64,000 bases of DNA from JAJFIE01 sp964344255 (GTDB lineage Bacteria > Pseudomonadota > Alphaproteobacteria > Rhodospirillales > Casp-alpha2), in contig CAYFMQ010000016.1 of the NCBI GenBank assembly GCA_964344255.1, positions 6,962-70,961 on the forward strand. Direction: 5' to 3'. Both the position numbers and the translations under genes were made by a program. Shown piece by piece: positions 50,020 through 59,250 of the stretch (positions within the stretch are counted from its first letter, which is position 1; every line of letters begins with the position of its first letter). The notes beneath the pieces are model-generated. The model saw only the letters and a list, made by a program, of their open reading frames with translations. It did not search any database and was not told where the DNA came from.

Positions 50020-51243
50020 TTATTCTATCATGGCGTCGATATCGATCTCGACCATCATGCCGTCATAGGCCAGTTCCGGCAGCGGTACGCCTGTCGTTGC
50101 CGGACCAGGCTCGGTAAAGTAGGAAGACCGGATCGGCAGATTGGCATTCAGCGCCTCTTCCCCGCAATCGCCGTGATAGAGCGTGAGCACCTTGACCACG
50201 TCATCGAAACCGGCGCCGAACATTTCGAGAATCCGACGGATGTTTTCCATACTGGCATGGGTCTGTTCCGTGAGCATGCCCGGCTCGATGGCGTTTCCCT
50301 TTTGGTCGAGGGAAACCTGGCCGCCGAGAAAGATCATGTTCCCGCATTTAAGACCATGCTTGTAGGGCAGGTGTACATGCCAGTCCCAGTGCCCTTCCGG
50401 CCAGGCATGTTCGCGCTCCAGATGGCTGCCGTCTTCGTCCAGCATGGCGACGGTTTCGACTTTGATTCGCATGCCGTCCCTGGCATGGCGCGGGATGGGA
50501 ATGCCGGTCGCCGCCGGTCCCGGCTCCTCGAAGTGTGCGGCGCAGGCCAATGCCGCCGGCTCGAAATCATCAAGTCCGCCCTGGCCGCCGTACCAGCGGT
50601 TGATCTTGACCACATCGCCGAATCCGGCGCCGAAAGCGCTCAAGGCTCTCTCATGCTGCGCCATGACGGTCTTGGTCTGGGCAACCATGTCGTCCGGATC
50701 GCTCACCGCGCCGTCTGCATAAAGAGGCGACTGGCCACTGACGTAGATCATGCGTCCGCAACGGACAGCCTGGCAGAAAGGTTCCGGCAGGGGCGAGAGT
50801 CCATCCACCGGGGCGTAGTGACGCACAAGACGTTCACCATCCGCCCCCCGCATGGCGATGGCCTCGATCTCGACCATCATGCCGTCATAGGCAAGGTATG
50901 GTACGGGAACCGCCGTCACCGCCGGGCGAGCACCGCCGGATAGGGAAGCTGCGACCATGCCAAGGAAGGCATCTTCGTCGCGGGAACCGTCATTGACGTA
51001 GAAACACCGAAGCCGCACCAGGTCGGCGAAATCCGCGCCCAGGTCCTCCAGTACGCGGCCCAGATAACGCATGACCTCTTCGGTCTGGCGCTGCAAATCG
51101 CCGGGATGACGCACTTCGCCTTCCGGCGTCAGGTCAACCTGACCACCGACATGGATCATGTCACCGCATTTGACGCCGTGCTTGTGGGTGATTGAAATCG
51201 GCCAATTCCAGTGGCTCTCGGGCCAGACATGCTTTTTTTCCAT
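50020..51243 (-). CDS. Triple RidA/YjgF-domain fusion protein
   Basis: The 407-residue protein contains three RidA-like domains in tandem: about 5-131, 141-267 and 278-405. Each ends with the family's strand (MMVEIEAIAM; MRIKVETVAM; MMVEIDIDAM). The first and third also share WPESHWNW/WPEGHWDW and HKHGVKCGDMI/YKHGLKCGNMI, so they are closer to each other than to the second. The residue aligned with E. coli RidA Arg105 is V109, A245 and T383, so imine-deaminase activity is not expected. The ATG at 51243 follows GGAGGGG with good spacing; a longer frame to 51276 adds 11 residues. Confidence 0.85.
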   Translation of the reverse strand: MEKKHVWPESHWNWPISITHKHGVKCGDMIHVGGQVDLTPEGEVRHPGDLQRQTEEVMRYLGRVLEDLGADFADLVRLRCFYVNDGSRDEDAFLGMVAASLSGGARPAVTAVPVPYLAYDGMMVEIEAIAMRGADGERLVRHYAPVDGLSPLPEPFCQAVRCGRMIYVSGQSPLYADGAVSDPDDMVAQTKTVMAQHERALSAFGAGFGDVVKINRWYGGQGGLDDFEPAALACAAHFEEPGPAATGIPIPRHARDGMRIKVETVAMLDEDGSHLEREHAWPEGHWDWHVHLPYKHGLKCGNMIFLGGQVSLDQKGNAIEPGMLTEQTHASMENIRRILEMFGAGFDDVVKVLTLYHGDCGEEALNANLPIRSSYFTEPGPATTGVPLPELAYDGMMVEIDIDAMIE

Positions 51244-51363
51244 CAGAAACCCCTCCTCGATAAGAAAGGGAAGCATATGGCAATCCCAGCCAAGCGGGCA
51301 ATATCGAACGGGTTACGGTCAACCGGCAATGAATGTTCTGGGAGGGGTTTTCAGAGGAACAAC

Positions 51364-52044
51364 TCAGGCCCGTTTAAGAGCGCCGTTGGTGAACTGCGGT
51401 ATTTCCTTCAGGATATTCTTCAGGTTCGTATCGTTAAGAGACGGGAACATTTTCTTCAATGCCCCGGCAACGAAGCGCGTCCCGGGCGAGGTATGGGGGT
51501 GTGACCATGGACTACAGGTCGAGTGCGTTTCCGGCACATAGTAATGAAACGGCTGGTAACTGATTTCGACATATTTCTGGGCCAGTTCATATGCCACCGT
51601 TTTCGGACCCAACAGGGCCGGACCTGTGCATTCCTCGGCGTTGATGTTGTCCTCGGTCGCCTGTATAGCCGCTGCAAGCCTTGCCAGTCCCTTCAGGTCC
51701 TGGTCCAGACGCCGTTGACCCTGGGATTCAAATTCGACGATCTGTTCTTCGGAAAGCTCTTCCGCATAGAGCATGCGGATTCGTTCAAGGGCGTTGGGTG
51801 CGGTACGTAACGCCGACATGAATTCTCGGACGGTATCCAGGATCGGCTTTATTTCCTCGCGCGCCGCATCTTCACTGTCGCGCAGGCGGTCTGCCAAGTC
51901 AGGCGTTTTCCGGGCATTGGCGGTTTTGTTTTCAAGCCAATCATGCAGCGAAGAAATGGCCTCGTTATCGTAGACACCGGCAATCGATGCCAGCGAACGG
52001 ACGTCTTCGTCTGATAAACAGGGATTATTCGCTGGTTTTCCCAC
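51364..52044 (-). CDS. Hypothetical protein, mostly helical
   Basis: I do not recognise this 226-residue protein. It has no signal peptide or membrane segment. The first two thirds are helical and charged (RLRDSEDAAREEIKPILDTVREFM; LSEEQIVEFESQGQRRLDQDLK), with ARxTPDLADR. The last third has aromatic residues (YQPFHYYVPETH) and cysteines (AEECTG, STCSPW). It starts far enough from its neighbours to be an independent gene. Codon use looks like that of the adjacent genes. It lies between the triple-RidA and single-receiver genes on the same strand. Confidence 0.6.
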   Translation of the reverse strand: MGKPANNPCLSDEDVRSLASIAGVYDNEAISSLHDWLENKTANARKTPDLADRLRDSEDAAREEIKPILDTVREFMSALRTAPNALERIRMLYAEELSEEQIVEFESQGQRRLDQDLKGLARLAAAIQATEDNINAEECTGPALLGPKTVAYELAQKYVEISYQPFHYYVPETHSTCSPWSHPHTSPGTRFVAGALKKMFPSLNDTNLKNILKEIPQFTNGALKRA

Positions 52045-52271
52045 CGGCTACGTTCTCCACTCTTTTAATTGTGCCGCCGATTTTCCCGCCCCCCGGAAGA
52101 AGAAAAGGCGCCGGTGAAACCACATATTCCTACAACAGTTTCACCGAAAACAGATCAAATACCGCTGATCTGACGGTTCATTATACATCAGTCGTTCAAC
52201 AATATCATCATCATGCTGAAAAAAACCTGACAGACGTATAAAATTCTGGAAATTAGATTTCAGGCTGATTC

Positions 52272-52637
52272 TCAAGCAATGTTGAGGATCTCATTGACCT
52301 GATCGAGAAAAGTAACCGGATCGACGGGTTTTTTGATGAACCCGTTGGCGCCGAACTCGATGGCCTGACGCAAATCCTGGGGGAACATCTTGGATGAAAG
52401 GACGATGATGGTCGTGTCCGCCAGATCAGATTCATTCCTGATCTGGGTAATAAGCTGGTAACCGTCAACGCCCGGCATCATCAGGTCCGTAATCACGCAG
52501 TCCGGCCGCTGGGATCTTATCCGGTCCAAAGCGAGATTACTGTCGTCTTCTGTTGTCACGGAATGGCCGGCCCTGGAGAGAATCGTCTCCAGCAGCTTGA
52601 TCATTATCGGGTCGTCGTCGACCAGAAAAAAATCCAT
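52272..52637 (-). CDS. Single-domain response regulator (CheY-like)
   Basis: The 121-residue protein is one receiver domain: acidic residues D7-D9, phospho-acceptor D51 in VITDLMMPGVDGYQLI, T/S in IIVLSSKM and the lysine in IKKPVDPVTF. The end of the protein coincides with the end of the receiver fold, so it works through a partner protein. It is 33 bases after the DUF1476 gene on the same strand and may be co-transcribed with it. Confidence 0.9.
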   Translation of the reverse strand: MDFFLVDDDPIMIKLLETILSRAGHSVTTEDDSNLALDRIRSQRPDCVITDLMMPGVDGYQLITQIRNESDLADTTIIVLSSKMFPQDLRQAIEFGANGFIKKPVDPVTFLDQVNEILNIA

Positions 52638-52670
52638 GGCAGCCTTTCCCGCCGGAAAGGAGGCTGGAGA

Positions 52671-53036
52671 TTACCCCCCAACCTGATCGTGATCGCCGCC
52701 AAGGGCTTCCGGATAGTCATTTTCCAGTTGCTGGGCGGCGACTGAACGCAGTTCATCCAGCTTGGTGCGAACATCCTGTTCGGAAACATTGACGCCCCGT
52801 TCGGCAATATCGGCCATGACCTTGCGCATGATATCCTCAATGCCGGGCTCATCCAGGTCCGCCATGACGACGGATTTCGCATACTCGGCCTTTTCATCTG
52901 ACGTCATGCCGTATTTATCGGCCAGCCATTCACCCAGAAGCTTGTTCCGGCGGGCGTCAATCTTGAAAGCCAGTTCCTCATCCATCTTGTGCTTGGCTTC
53001 GAAACTTTTTTCGCGGTCACTAAAAACGTCGCTCAT
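52671..53036 (-). CDS. DUF1476 protein, ATP synthase zeta subunit/F1 inhibitor family
   Basis: The 121-residue protein begins MSDVFSDREKSFEAKHKMDEELAFKIDARRNKLLGEWLA, the conserved opening of DUF1476. In Paracoccus the homologue (zeta) binds F1-ATPase and blocks ATP hydrolysis through its N-terminal helix. The protein is highly charged and helical with no membrane segment. The gene commonly lies between purB and purC in alphaproteobacteria; here it is still 1.2 kb from purC but 15 kb from purB, on the opposite strand. Confidence 0.92.
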   Translation of the reverse strand: MSDVFSDREKSFEAKHKMDEELAFKIDARRNKLLGEWLADKYGMTSDEKAEYAKSVVMADLDEPGIEDIMRKVMADIAERGVNVSEQDVRTKLDELRSVAAQQLENDYPEALGGDHDQVGG

Positions 53037-53274
53037 TACTGTATCCTTAGACGTTGGTCAGAAATTCAGGAGCATGTCCCTGATCCGTTAACCTGTGTTT
53101 TATAGGGCGGAGCGCTCTTCCGCAATGCCCCAATGGTGAGAATCATGCCAATTCGAACATTTCTCTCTTCTAGTAAGATTTGTACCGTTTCCCATTCGGT
53201 TCAAGGCTTCGCTCGATCACGGAATTGACCTCGGTCTTGACCATGTAGCCGACACACCGTAACCAGTCATCGTT

Positions 53275-54072
53275 ATGTGCACCGTCGTTATTCTTTACCG
53301 GCCCGGCCACGACTGGCCCCTGATCCTGGGCGCCAACCGCGATGAGATGCGGTCCAGGCCCTGGGAAGGACCCGGTCGTCATTGGGAGGACAGGCCCCAT
53401 GTCACCGCCGGGAAGGATATCCTGGCGGGGGGAAGCTGGCTTGGCATGAACGATGACCGCCTGGCCGCCTGCATCCTCAACCGCGTCAACAGCCTCGGGC
53501 CCGCACCAGACAAACGAAGCCGGGGTGAACTGCCCCTTGACGCACTTGACCATGCGGAAGCGCGGGTGGCGGCGGAAGCCCTATCGGCCCTTGATCCTAC
53601 TGCTTACCGTTCCTTCAATATGGTGATTGGCGATGCGTCGGGCGCTTACTGGCTCGCCAACGATGAGGAGTCCGCTAGGATCACGTTTGAGGCCATCCCT
53701 GAAGGCCTTTCCATGGTCACGGCCCACGACCTGAACGACAGGGAAGGCAGCGAACGCATTCGCCATCACCTGCCGCGTTTCCGCGCCGCACCCGCACCGG
53801 AACCGGCAAGCGGTGACTGGTTCGCCTGGGAGGCCCTGATGGCGGATCGCACGAAGGCCGCAGGCGCCGGTTGGGGCGGCGCCATGGCCATAGCGCCCTC
53901 GGATTTCGATGCCGAAAGCGAGGAGGGCGAAGGCGACGGGGACGGCATTGATTTCGGCACCGTTAGTTCATCCCTGATCGCGCTTCCCGCTCCGGGGACA
54001 GAGGCAACACCGGTGTGGCGATTCGCCCCCGGCATGCCGGGTGAGACGCCATATTACGACGTTCTGCTCTGA
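53275..54072 (+). CDS. NRDE family protein (TANGO2-like)
   Basis: The 265-residue protein begins MCTVVILYRPGHDWPLILGANRDE; the NRDE tetrapeptide and GGSWLGMNDDRLAACILNRVN define the NRDE/TANGO2 family, for which roles in haem or lipid handling have been proposed in animals. The N-terminal cysteine after Met recalls Ntn hydrolases. The C-terminal half has an acidic run (SEEGEGDGDGID). It is 181 bases before purC on the same strand. Function in bacteria is unknown. Confidence 0.85.
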   Translation: MCTVVILYRPGHDWPLILGANRDEMRSRPWEGPGRHWEDRPHVTAGKDILAGGSWLGMNDDRLAACILNRVNSLGPAPDKRSRGELPLDALDHAEARVAAEALSALDPTAYRSFNMVIGDASGAYWLANDEESARITFEAIPEGLSMVTAHDLNDREGSERIRHHLPRFRAAPAPEPASGDWFAWEALMADRTKAAGAGWGGAMAIAPSDFDAESEEGEGDGDGIDFGTVSSSLIALPAPGTEATPVWRFAPGMPGETPYYDVLL

Positions 54073-54252
54073 TCCAGCCGCAAACATCCCCGCGAAGCGG
54101 CAAGATTCCTCATTTTTGGGTCTTTGCGGCCTTGCTCGTCGTTGTCAGAACCCTACACACCTGCTATACGGACGCCATTACCACAATGCGGGCAGGACGC
54201 ACCCGGAACGCTTCCGGACGGTTCGCCACCCGCAGATCACCGGATCATCATC

Positions 54253-55017
54253 ATGGCCAGACGCAGACAGATTTACGAAGGCAAGGCAAAGGTGCTCTTT
54301 GAAGGGCCCGAGCCAGGAACCCTCGTGCAGTATTTCAAGGACGACGCCACCGCCTTTAACAACCAGAAGAAAGGCGTGATTACCGGCAAGGGCGTTCTCA
54401 ACAATCGTATTTCAGAATTCCTGATGACTCGCCTGGGCGAGATCGGCATCCCGACGCATTTCGTCAAGCGCCTGAACATGCGCGAGCAACTGGTCAGGGA
54501 AGTCGAGATCGTTCCCATCGAGGTTATCGTGCGCAACGTCGCCGCCGGCACGCTCGCCAAGCGCTTCGGCATGGAGGAAGGATCGCCCCTTCCCCGCTCC
54601 ATCGTCGAGTTTTGCTACAAGAACGACGAGCTGGGCGACCCGCTGATCTCGGAAGAACACATCACGGCCTTTGGTTGGGCCACGCCGCAGGACCTGGACG
54701 AGATCGTCACCATGTCATTGCGCATCAATGATTTCCTGTCGGGGCTGTTCCTAGGGATCGGCCTCAAACTGGTTGATTTCAAGCTTGAATTCGGCCGCCT
54801 GTGGGAAAACGAGCAGATGCGCATCGTGCTGGCTGACGAAATCAGCCCTGATTCCTGCCGTCTGTGGGACGTCAAGACCAACGAAAAGATGGACAAGGAC
54901 CGCTTCCGCCGCGACCTCGGCAAGGTGGAAGAGGCCTACCAGGAAGTGGCCCGCCGCCTCGGCATCCTGCCGGAAAGCGGACAGCAGGATATGCAGGGCC
55001 CCGAGACGATACAGTAA
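54253..55017 (+). CDS. purC: SAICAR synthetase
   Basis: PurC joins CAIR with aspartate in purine synthesis, using ATP. The 254-residue protein starts MARRRQIYEGKAKVLFEGPEPG; the IYEGKAK and RNVAAGTLAKRFG, LVDFKLEFGR and LADEISPDSCRLWD motifs are diagnostic. The ATG at 54253 gives the typical start; the frame runs open to 54124 without similarity. purS follows 23 bases downstream. Confidence 0.97.
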   Translation: MARRRQIYEGKAKVLFEGPEPGTLVQYFKDDATAFNNQKKGVITGKGVLNNRISEFLMTRLGEIGIPTHFVKRLNMREQLVREVEIVPIEVIVRNVAAGTLAKRFGMEEGSPLPRSIVEFCYKNDELGDPLISEEHITAFGWATPQDLDEIVTMSLRINDFLSGLFLGIGLKLVDFKLEFGRLWENEQMRIVLADEISPDSCRLWDVKTNEKMDKDRFRRDLGKVEEAYQEVARRLGILPESGQQDMQGPETIQ

Positions 55018-55040
55018 CGTCGCTATAAGAGGATCGATCA

Positions 55041-55283
55041 GTGAAAGCACGCGTACATGTCATGTTGAAAAACGGGGTTCTCGACCCCCAGGGCAAGGCC
55101 GTCCAGCATGCGCTGGGCTCGCTGGGATTCGACGGAGTCAACGATGTCCGCCAGGGCAAGGTGATCGAACTGGAACTGGACGAAAGCGACGCCGAAAAAG
55201 CCCGCGAAAACGTCGAGCAGATGTGCAAGGGCCTGCTCGCCAACACCGTGATCGAGAATTACGCCATCGAGATCGAGGGCTGA
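55041..55283 (+). CDS. purS: Phosphoribosylformylglycinamidine synthase subunit PurS
   Basis: PurS is a small structural subunit that bridges PurL and PurQ. The 80-residue protein starts MKARVHVMLKNGVLDPQGKAVQHALGSLGF and has GKVIELELDES, typical of the family. The separate purS, purQ and short purL type is general in alphaproteobacteria. It lies between purC and purQ with short gaps (23 and 20 bases). Confidence 0.96.
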   Translation: MKARVHVMLKNGVLDPQGKAVQHALGSLGFDGVNDVRQGKVIELELDESDAEKARENVEQMCKGLLANTVIENYAIEIEG

Positions 55284-55303
55284 AAACCGGAGGCAGAGGC
55301 ACC

Positions 55304-55996
55304 ATGAAAACCGCCGTTATCGTATTTCCGGGTTCCAACTGCGACCGTGACGCCCAGGTCGCCCTCAGAAACAGCTTCGGCCACGAGCCGGTCATGGTCT
55401 GGCACGGTGATTCGGAAATGCCCAAGGTTGACCTGATCGTCGTTCCCGGCGGCTTTTCCTATGGTGATTATCTGCGCTCCGGCGCCATGGCCGCCCACAG
55501 CCCCATCATGCGCGAGGTCGTAGCCGAGGCCAACAACGGCGTGCCGACGCTGGGCATCTGCAACGGCTTCCAGGTTCTGACCGAGTCTGGATTACTTCCG
55601 GGCGCCCTGATGCGGAACGCCAACCTCAAGTTCGTCTGCAAGGACGTCTGGCTCAGGGTCGAGAACAACACAACCATGTTCACTTCCCGCTACACCCGCA
55701 ACAGCGCCATCCGCATTCCCATCGCGCATCACGACGGCAACTACTACGCCGACGACGAGACGCTGAAACGGCTGAATGCGGAAAACCGCGTCGCCTTCCG
55801 TTACGTGGACGAGGACGGTAACGAAACGCCGGAAGCCAATCCCAACGGCTCCATCGAGAACATCGCCGGCATCTATAACGAAAAGTTCAACGTGCTCGGC
55901 ATGATGCCGCATCCCGAACGCCTGATCGATCCGCTGCTGGGCGGCACAGACGGCCTGCCCATGTTTGAAGGTCTTGTCGAGGCTGTTGCGGCTTAA
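55304..55996 (+). CDS. purQ: Phosphoribosylformylglycinamidine synthase subunit PurQ
   Basis: PurQ is the glutaminase subunit that supplies ammonia to PurL. The 230-residue protein has the nucleophile C86 in LGICNGFQVL, the oxyanion region VVPGGFSYGDYLRSG, and the catalytic His-Glu in MMPHPERL. The ATG at 55304 follows GGAGGCAGAGG. A longer frame that begins inside purC shows no similarity. In most relatives purL follows immediately; here seven genes intervene. Confidence 0.97.
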   Translation: MKTAVIVFPGSNCDRDAQVALRNSFGHEPVMVWHGDSEMPKVDLIVVPGGFSYGDYLRSGAMAAHSPIMREVVAEANNGVPTLGICNGFQVLTESGLLPGALMRNANLKFVCKDVWLRVENNTTMFTSRYTRNSAIRIPIAHHDGNYYADDETLKRLNAENRVAFRYVDEDGNETPEANPNGSIENIAGIYNEKFNVLGMMPHPERLIDPLLGGTDGLPMFEGLVEAVAA

Positions 55997-56001
55997 GTCC
56001 G

Positions 56002-57030
56002 ATGTCCGTCTTTCCCAACATCGAGATTGCCGGAAACGCCCATGAACGGGGCGTTTCCCACGGCTCCCAGTTGCGCGACCAGATCACGCAAGCCCTTGCC
56101 TTCTACCGCGAGATATTCAGGCTCCCGGACGACGTGGTGCTGGAGAGAGCCAGGCATTTCGAAGGCGTCATCAGGGATTTCAATCCGGACTACCTGACGG
56201 AGATCAACGGCATCGCCGAAGGGGCCGGGGTCGATCCGCTGTGGATCGTCGCTCTCAATGCGCGAACGGAAATCCTGTCGCTCACCAAAACAGCGGGCTT
56301 AAGCGAATGCACGTCCATGTGTTTCTCGGGCGCGCCCATCCTGGGCCAGACCTGGGACTGGGGCGAAGCGCTGGAGCCCCTGTGCGTCATGATGCGCCTC
56401 ACCCGCGAGGACGGCCATGTCATCCACATGATGACGGAGCCCGGCATCATCGGCAAAATCGGCATGAACAGCACCGGGCTGGGCGTATGCCTCAACATCC
56501 TGACCCTGGGCCAGCCGCTGGACGGCGTTCCCATCCATGTCATGCTGCGCGGTATCCTGGACAGCGCTTCCGCCGCCGATGCCGACGCCGTCATCGGTAC
56601 AGCCCCGCTCGGCAAGTCCTCCAACATCATCGTTGCCGATGGCTCAGGGGCAGGCTTCATCCGGGAATTCGCGGGCGCGGAAACCCTGACGCCGGCGGAC
56701 TACGACGGCAGCCTGGTCCACACCAACCACTACCTGGGCCGGGTCATCAATGCGCCCGACGATCCGCTCTATGAGAATTCCCGTACCCGCATGGCAACGG
56801 CCGTCGCACGGGTCACGGCCACTGAAGACCAAACAGTGGAGAGCATGATCGACATCCTCTCCGACCGTTCGGCCGGCGAATTTCCCATTTACAGGCCCTA
56901 CAAGCCCGATGACACGGTCAAGATCGTCGGCACCGTCGCCACCATCGTCATGGGTTTAGAGGAACGCGAGATGCATGTGCGCAAGGGCAACGAGGCAAAC
57001 AGTCCCTTTACACGGTTCGCGGTCGGGTGA
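56002..57030 (+). CDS. C45-family autoproteolytic acyltransferase/hydrolase
   Basis: The 342-residue protein resembles acyl-CoA:6-aminopenicillanic acid acyltransferase-like Ntn hydrolases. The nucleophile is C103 in LSECTSMCFSG, followed by LGQTWDWGEAL and GKIGMNSTGLGVCLN, both typical of the family; self-cleavage before the cysteine is expected. Real activity in bacteria is probably on other N-acyl amides. There is no signal peptide. It begins 5 bases after purQ and may share its transcript; another Ntn hydrolase lies at 35.3-36.4 kb. Confidence 0.83.
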   Translation: MSVFPNIEIAGNAHERGVSHGSQLRDQITQALAFYREIFRLPDDVVLERARHFEGVIRDFNPDYLTEINGIAEGAGVDPLWIVALNARTEILSLTKTAGLSECTSMCFSGAPILGQTWDWGEALEPLCVMMRLTREDGHVIHMMTEPGIIGKIGMNSTGLGVCLNILTLGQPLDGVPIHVMLRGILDSASAADADAVIGTAPLGKSSNIIVADGSGAGFIREFAGAETLTPADYDGSLVHTNHYLGRVINAPDDPLYENSRTRMATAVARVTATEDQTVESMIDILSDRSAGEFPIYRPYKPDDTVKIVGTVATIVMGLEEREMHVRKGNEANSPFTRFAVG

Positions 57031-57182
57031 TTCCTGAAAACAACAGAAAACGACGGGGTGATTAGTGGCTTATATGACACTTTTTCGCCAACAGACCCAC
57101 AAAATATAGTAAATTTTAAGTAAATCAGTATACTATTGTCTTCATAGCGATTCGCACCTGGAGAGGCGCAAACGACCCTGTG

Positions 57183-58397
57183 ATGACGACGAAACCGGCC
57201 CATTCCACTTTCTCTTTATTCTCGTTACAACGTTCAGCCGGTTTCCGCCTGACGATCCCTGCCGTCCTGTTTCTCGGCGCAGCCCTTGTCCCGGTTGACG
57301 CACCCCGGGCGGATGGCCTGTACCTGGGCGGCGGCGTCGGCATCAACATGGCCTCGGACGCCGACGTGACGGGAAGCGGCATCGACACCACCATCGAGTT
57401 CGATACCGGCCCCATCGCGATGATCGCCGCCGGTTATGCTTTCGATAACGGTTTCAGGAGCGAACTTGAACTGGCCCAGCGCTGGAACGATGCCGAAACC
57501 GTGGGCAGCGCTTCCGGTTCAGGCGACACCACGGCGTTAAGCGGCATGGTCAACGTGCTCTATGATTTCACGACCGATGGCGACATGACTCCTTATGTGG
57601 GCGCCGGCCTGGGCGCGGCGCAGATCGAGGACAGCGGCATCGCCTCTGTCAGCAGTTCCTCCATCAGCGACGACGATACCGTCTTCGCCTACCAGGCCCT
57701 GGCGGGCTTATCCTACGGTCTCGGCGATTTCTGGTCCCTGACGGCCGATTACCGGTATTTCGCCAGCGACGACGTTTCCCTCTCCACGGCGTCCAGCGTA
57801 GCGGTGGAACAGGAATACGCCAGCCACTCGATACTTGTAGGTCTCAGGTTCGAACTCGGCGGCTCCAGCAGCGCCATGCCGGAAACCGGCAATGAAACCA
57901 TGGCCCAACCCGCCGCTGAAAGCACTGATGACACTGTTAGCGCCGGAATGGCAGAAGCGCCGACATCCGATGCGGAAACTGAGATGGAAACGGACAGCGC
58001 TGCTGACGACGCCGCCTCAGACGCATCGCAAATTGCCGCAGCGCCGGCAGCGCCCGGATTTCCCCGCGCCTATCGCATCCTGTTCGATTGGGATAAGAGC
58101 ATCCTGAATCCGCTCGCCCTCAACACCATCGCCGATATCGCCATGAACGCCACCGAAGGTGAAATCATCCGCATCAGCGCGACCGGCCATGCCGACCGTT
58201 CCGGCCCGGAAGACTATAACGAGGGCCTCTCGAAACGGCGGGCGGAAGAGGTGCAAAAGGCCCTGGTCAGACTGGGCATCCCGGCGGAACGCGTCGTTAT
58301 CGACTGGCGCGGTGAACGCGAGCCGGTTGTTCAAACGGCAGACGGCGTACGAAACCAGGATAACCGCCGGGTCGAAATCATCTTCGCTGACCAGTAA
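57183..58397 (+). CDS. OmpA-family outer membrane protein
   Basis: The 404-residue protein has a signal sequence (cleavage near residue 44 in PRADG), a beta-barrel region (about 45-230; GVGINMASD, ...AAGYAFDNGFRSELELAQRW, YDFTTDGDMTPYVGAGLG), an acidic and alanine-rich linker (about 235-285) and a C-terminal OmpA domain (about 290-404) with ATGHADRSGPEDYNEGLSKRRAEEV and DNRRVEI, which bind peptidoglycan. It anchors the outer membrane to the wall. The ATG at 57183 overlaps a possible GTG three bases earlier. Confidence 0.9.
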   Translation: MTTKPAHSTFSLFSLQRSAGFRLTIPAVLFLGAALVPVDAPRADGLYLGGGVGINMASDADVTGSGIDTTIEFDTGPIAMIAAGYAFDNGFRSELELAQRWNDAETVGSASGSGDTTALSGMVNVLYDFTTDGDMTPYVGAGLGAAQIEDSGIASVSSSSISDDDTVFAYQALAGLSYGLGDFWSLTADYRYFASDDVSLSTASSVAVEQEYASHSILVGLRFELGGSSSAMPETGNETMAQPAAESTDDTVSAGMAEAPTSDAETEMETDSAADDAASDASQIAAAPAAPGFPRAYRILFDWDKSILNPLALNTIADIAMNATEGEIIRISATGHADRSGPEDYNEGLSKRRAEEVQKALVRLGIPAERVVIDWRGEREPVVQTADGVRNQDNRRVEIIFADQ

Positions 58398-58430
58398 CGC
58401 CTGTTTTACTTATCGCAGATTGTGTAGCGA

Positions 58431-59237
58431 ATGCTGTTTCCGCTCTACGATTCCAACCCCAGGCACCGAATTCCATTCCAGTTCGTCACCGTGGCGATCA
58501 TCGTTACATGTGTCTGCGCCTTCCTGTGGCAGCTATCTTTGGGGAACGAAGCCGCCGCCCGGGCGATATACGGTCTGGGCTCCATCCCCGCCGTTCTGTT
58601 CGGCATTAAGGACCTGCCGCCCGACCTGGCCCTGATACCACCCTATGCCACGCTGGTTACGTCCATGTTCCTGCATGCGGACTGGATGCACCTGATCGGC
58701 AACATGGTTTTCCTGTGGGTGCTCGGCGACAATGTGGAAGACGCCATGGGCCATGCCCGTTTTGTCGCCTTCTATGTTCTCTGCGGCCTGGCGGCGGCGT
58801 TCAGCCACGCGGGTCTCGACCCCCAGTCCACCACACCCATGATCGGCGCGTCCGGGGCGATTTCCGGCGTGATCGGCGCTTACCTGCTGTTGCACCCAAA
58901 GGCCTCCATCCACGTGCTGGTCGGATACTTCGTTGTTGGCTTGCCGGCATGGATCGTGCTCGGTTTCTGGATTGGTTTGCAATTCGTCAATGTGGCCCTT
59001 GGCGGGGGCGGCAACGTGGCCTGGTGGGCGCACATCGGTGGCGCCGTCGCCGGAGTGCTGCTGATTCCCTTCTTCCGCTTTCCGGATGTACCGCTGTTGG
59101 ACGGCATGGGGAAGACATCGACTACGGGCGAACCAAAACGCCCCGCTGCCCAGCCCAGGCCAACGGGACCCAAGGGTATCCGCATCATCAGGGTTCCCGG
59201 AAAAGGCTCACGCAACAAACGCGGCCCCTGGGGCTAG
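58431..59237 (+). CDS. Rhomboid family intramembrane serine protease
   Basis: The 268-residue protein has about six membrane helices, the catalytic serine S141 in GASGAISGVIGAY, the partner H201 in WWAHIGGAVAG and the HLIGNMVFLWVLG loop. These are the marks of an active rhomboid. The C-terminal 50 residues are soluble and proline/lysine rich. It is convergent with the antiporter gene (13 bases apart). Substrates are unknown. Confidence 0.92.
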   Translation: MLFPLYDSNPRHRIPFQFVTVAIIVTCVCAFLWQLSLGNEAAARAIYGLGSIPAVLFGIKDLPPDLALIPPYATLVTSMFLHADWMHLIGNMVFLWVLGDNVEDAMGHARFVAFYVLCGLAAAFSHAGLDPQSTTPMIGASGAISGVIGAYLLLHPKASIHVLVGYFVVGLPAWIVLGFWIGLQFVNVALGGGGNVAWWAHIGGAVAGVLLIPFFRFPDVPLLDGMGKTSTTGEPKRPAAQPRPTGPKGIRIIRVPGKGSRNKRGPWG

Positions 59238-59250
59238 GTATATACTAGAA

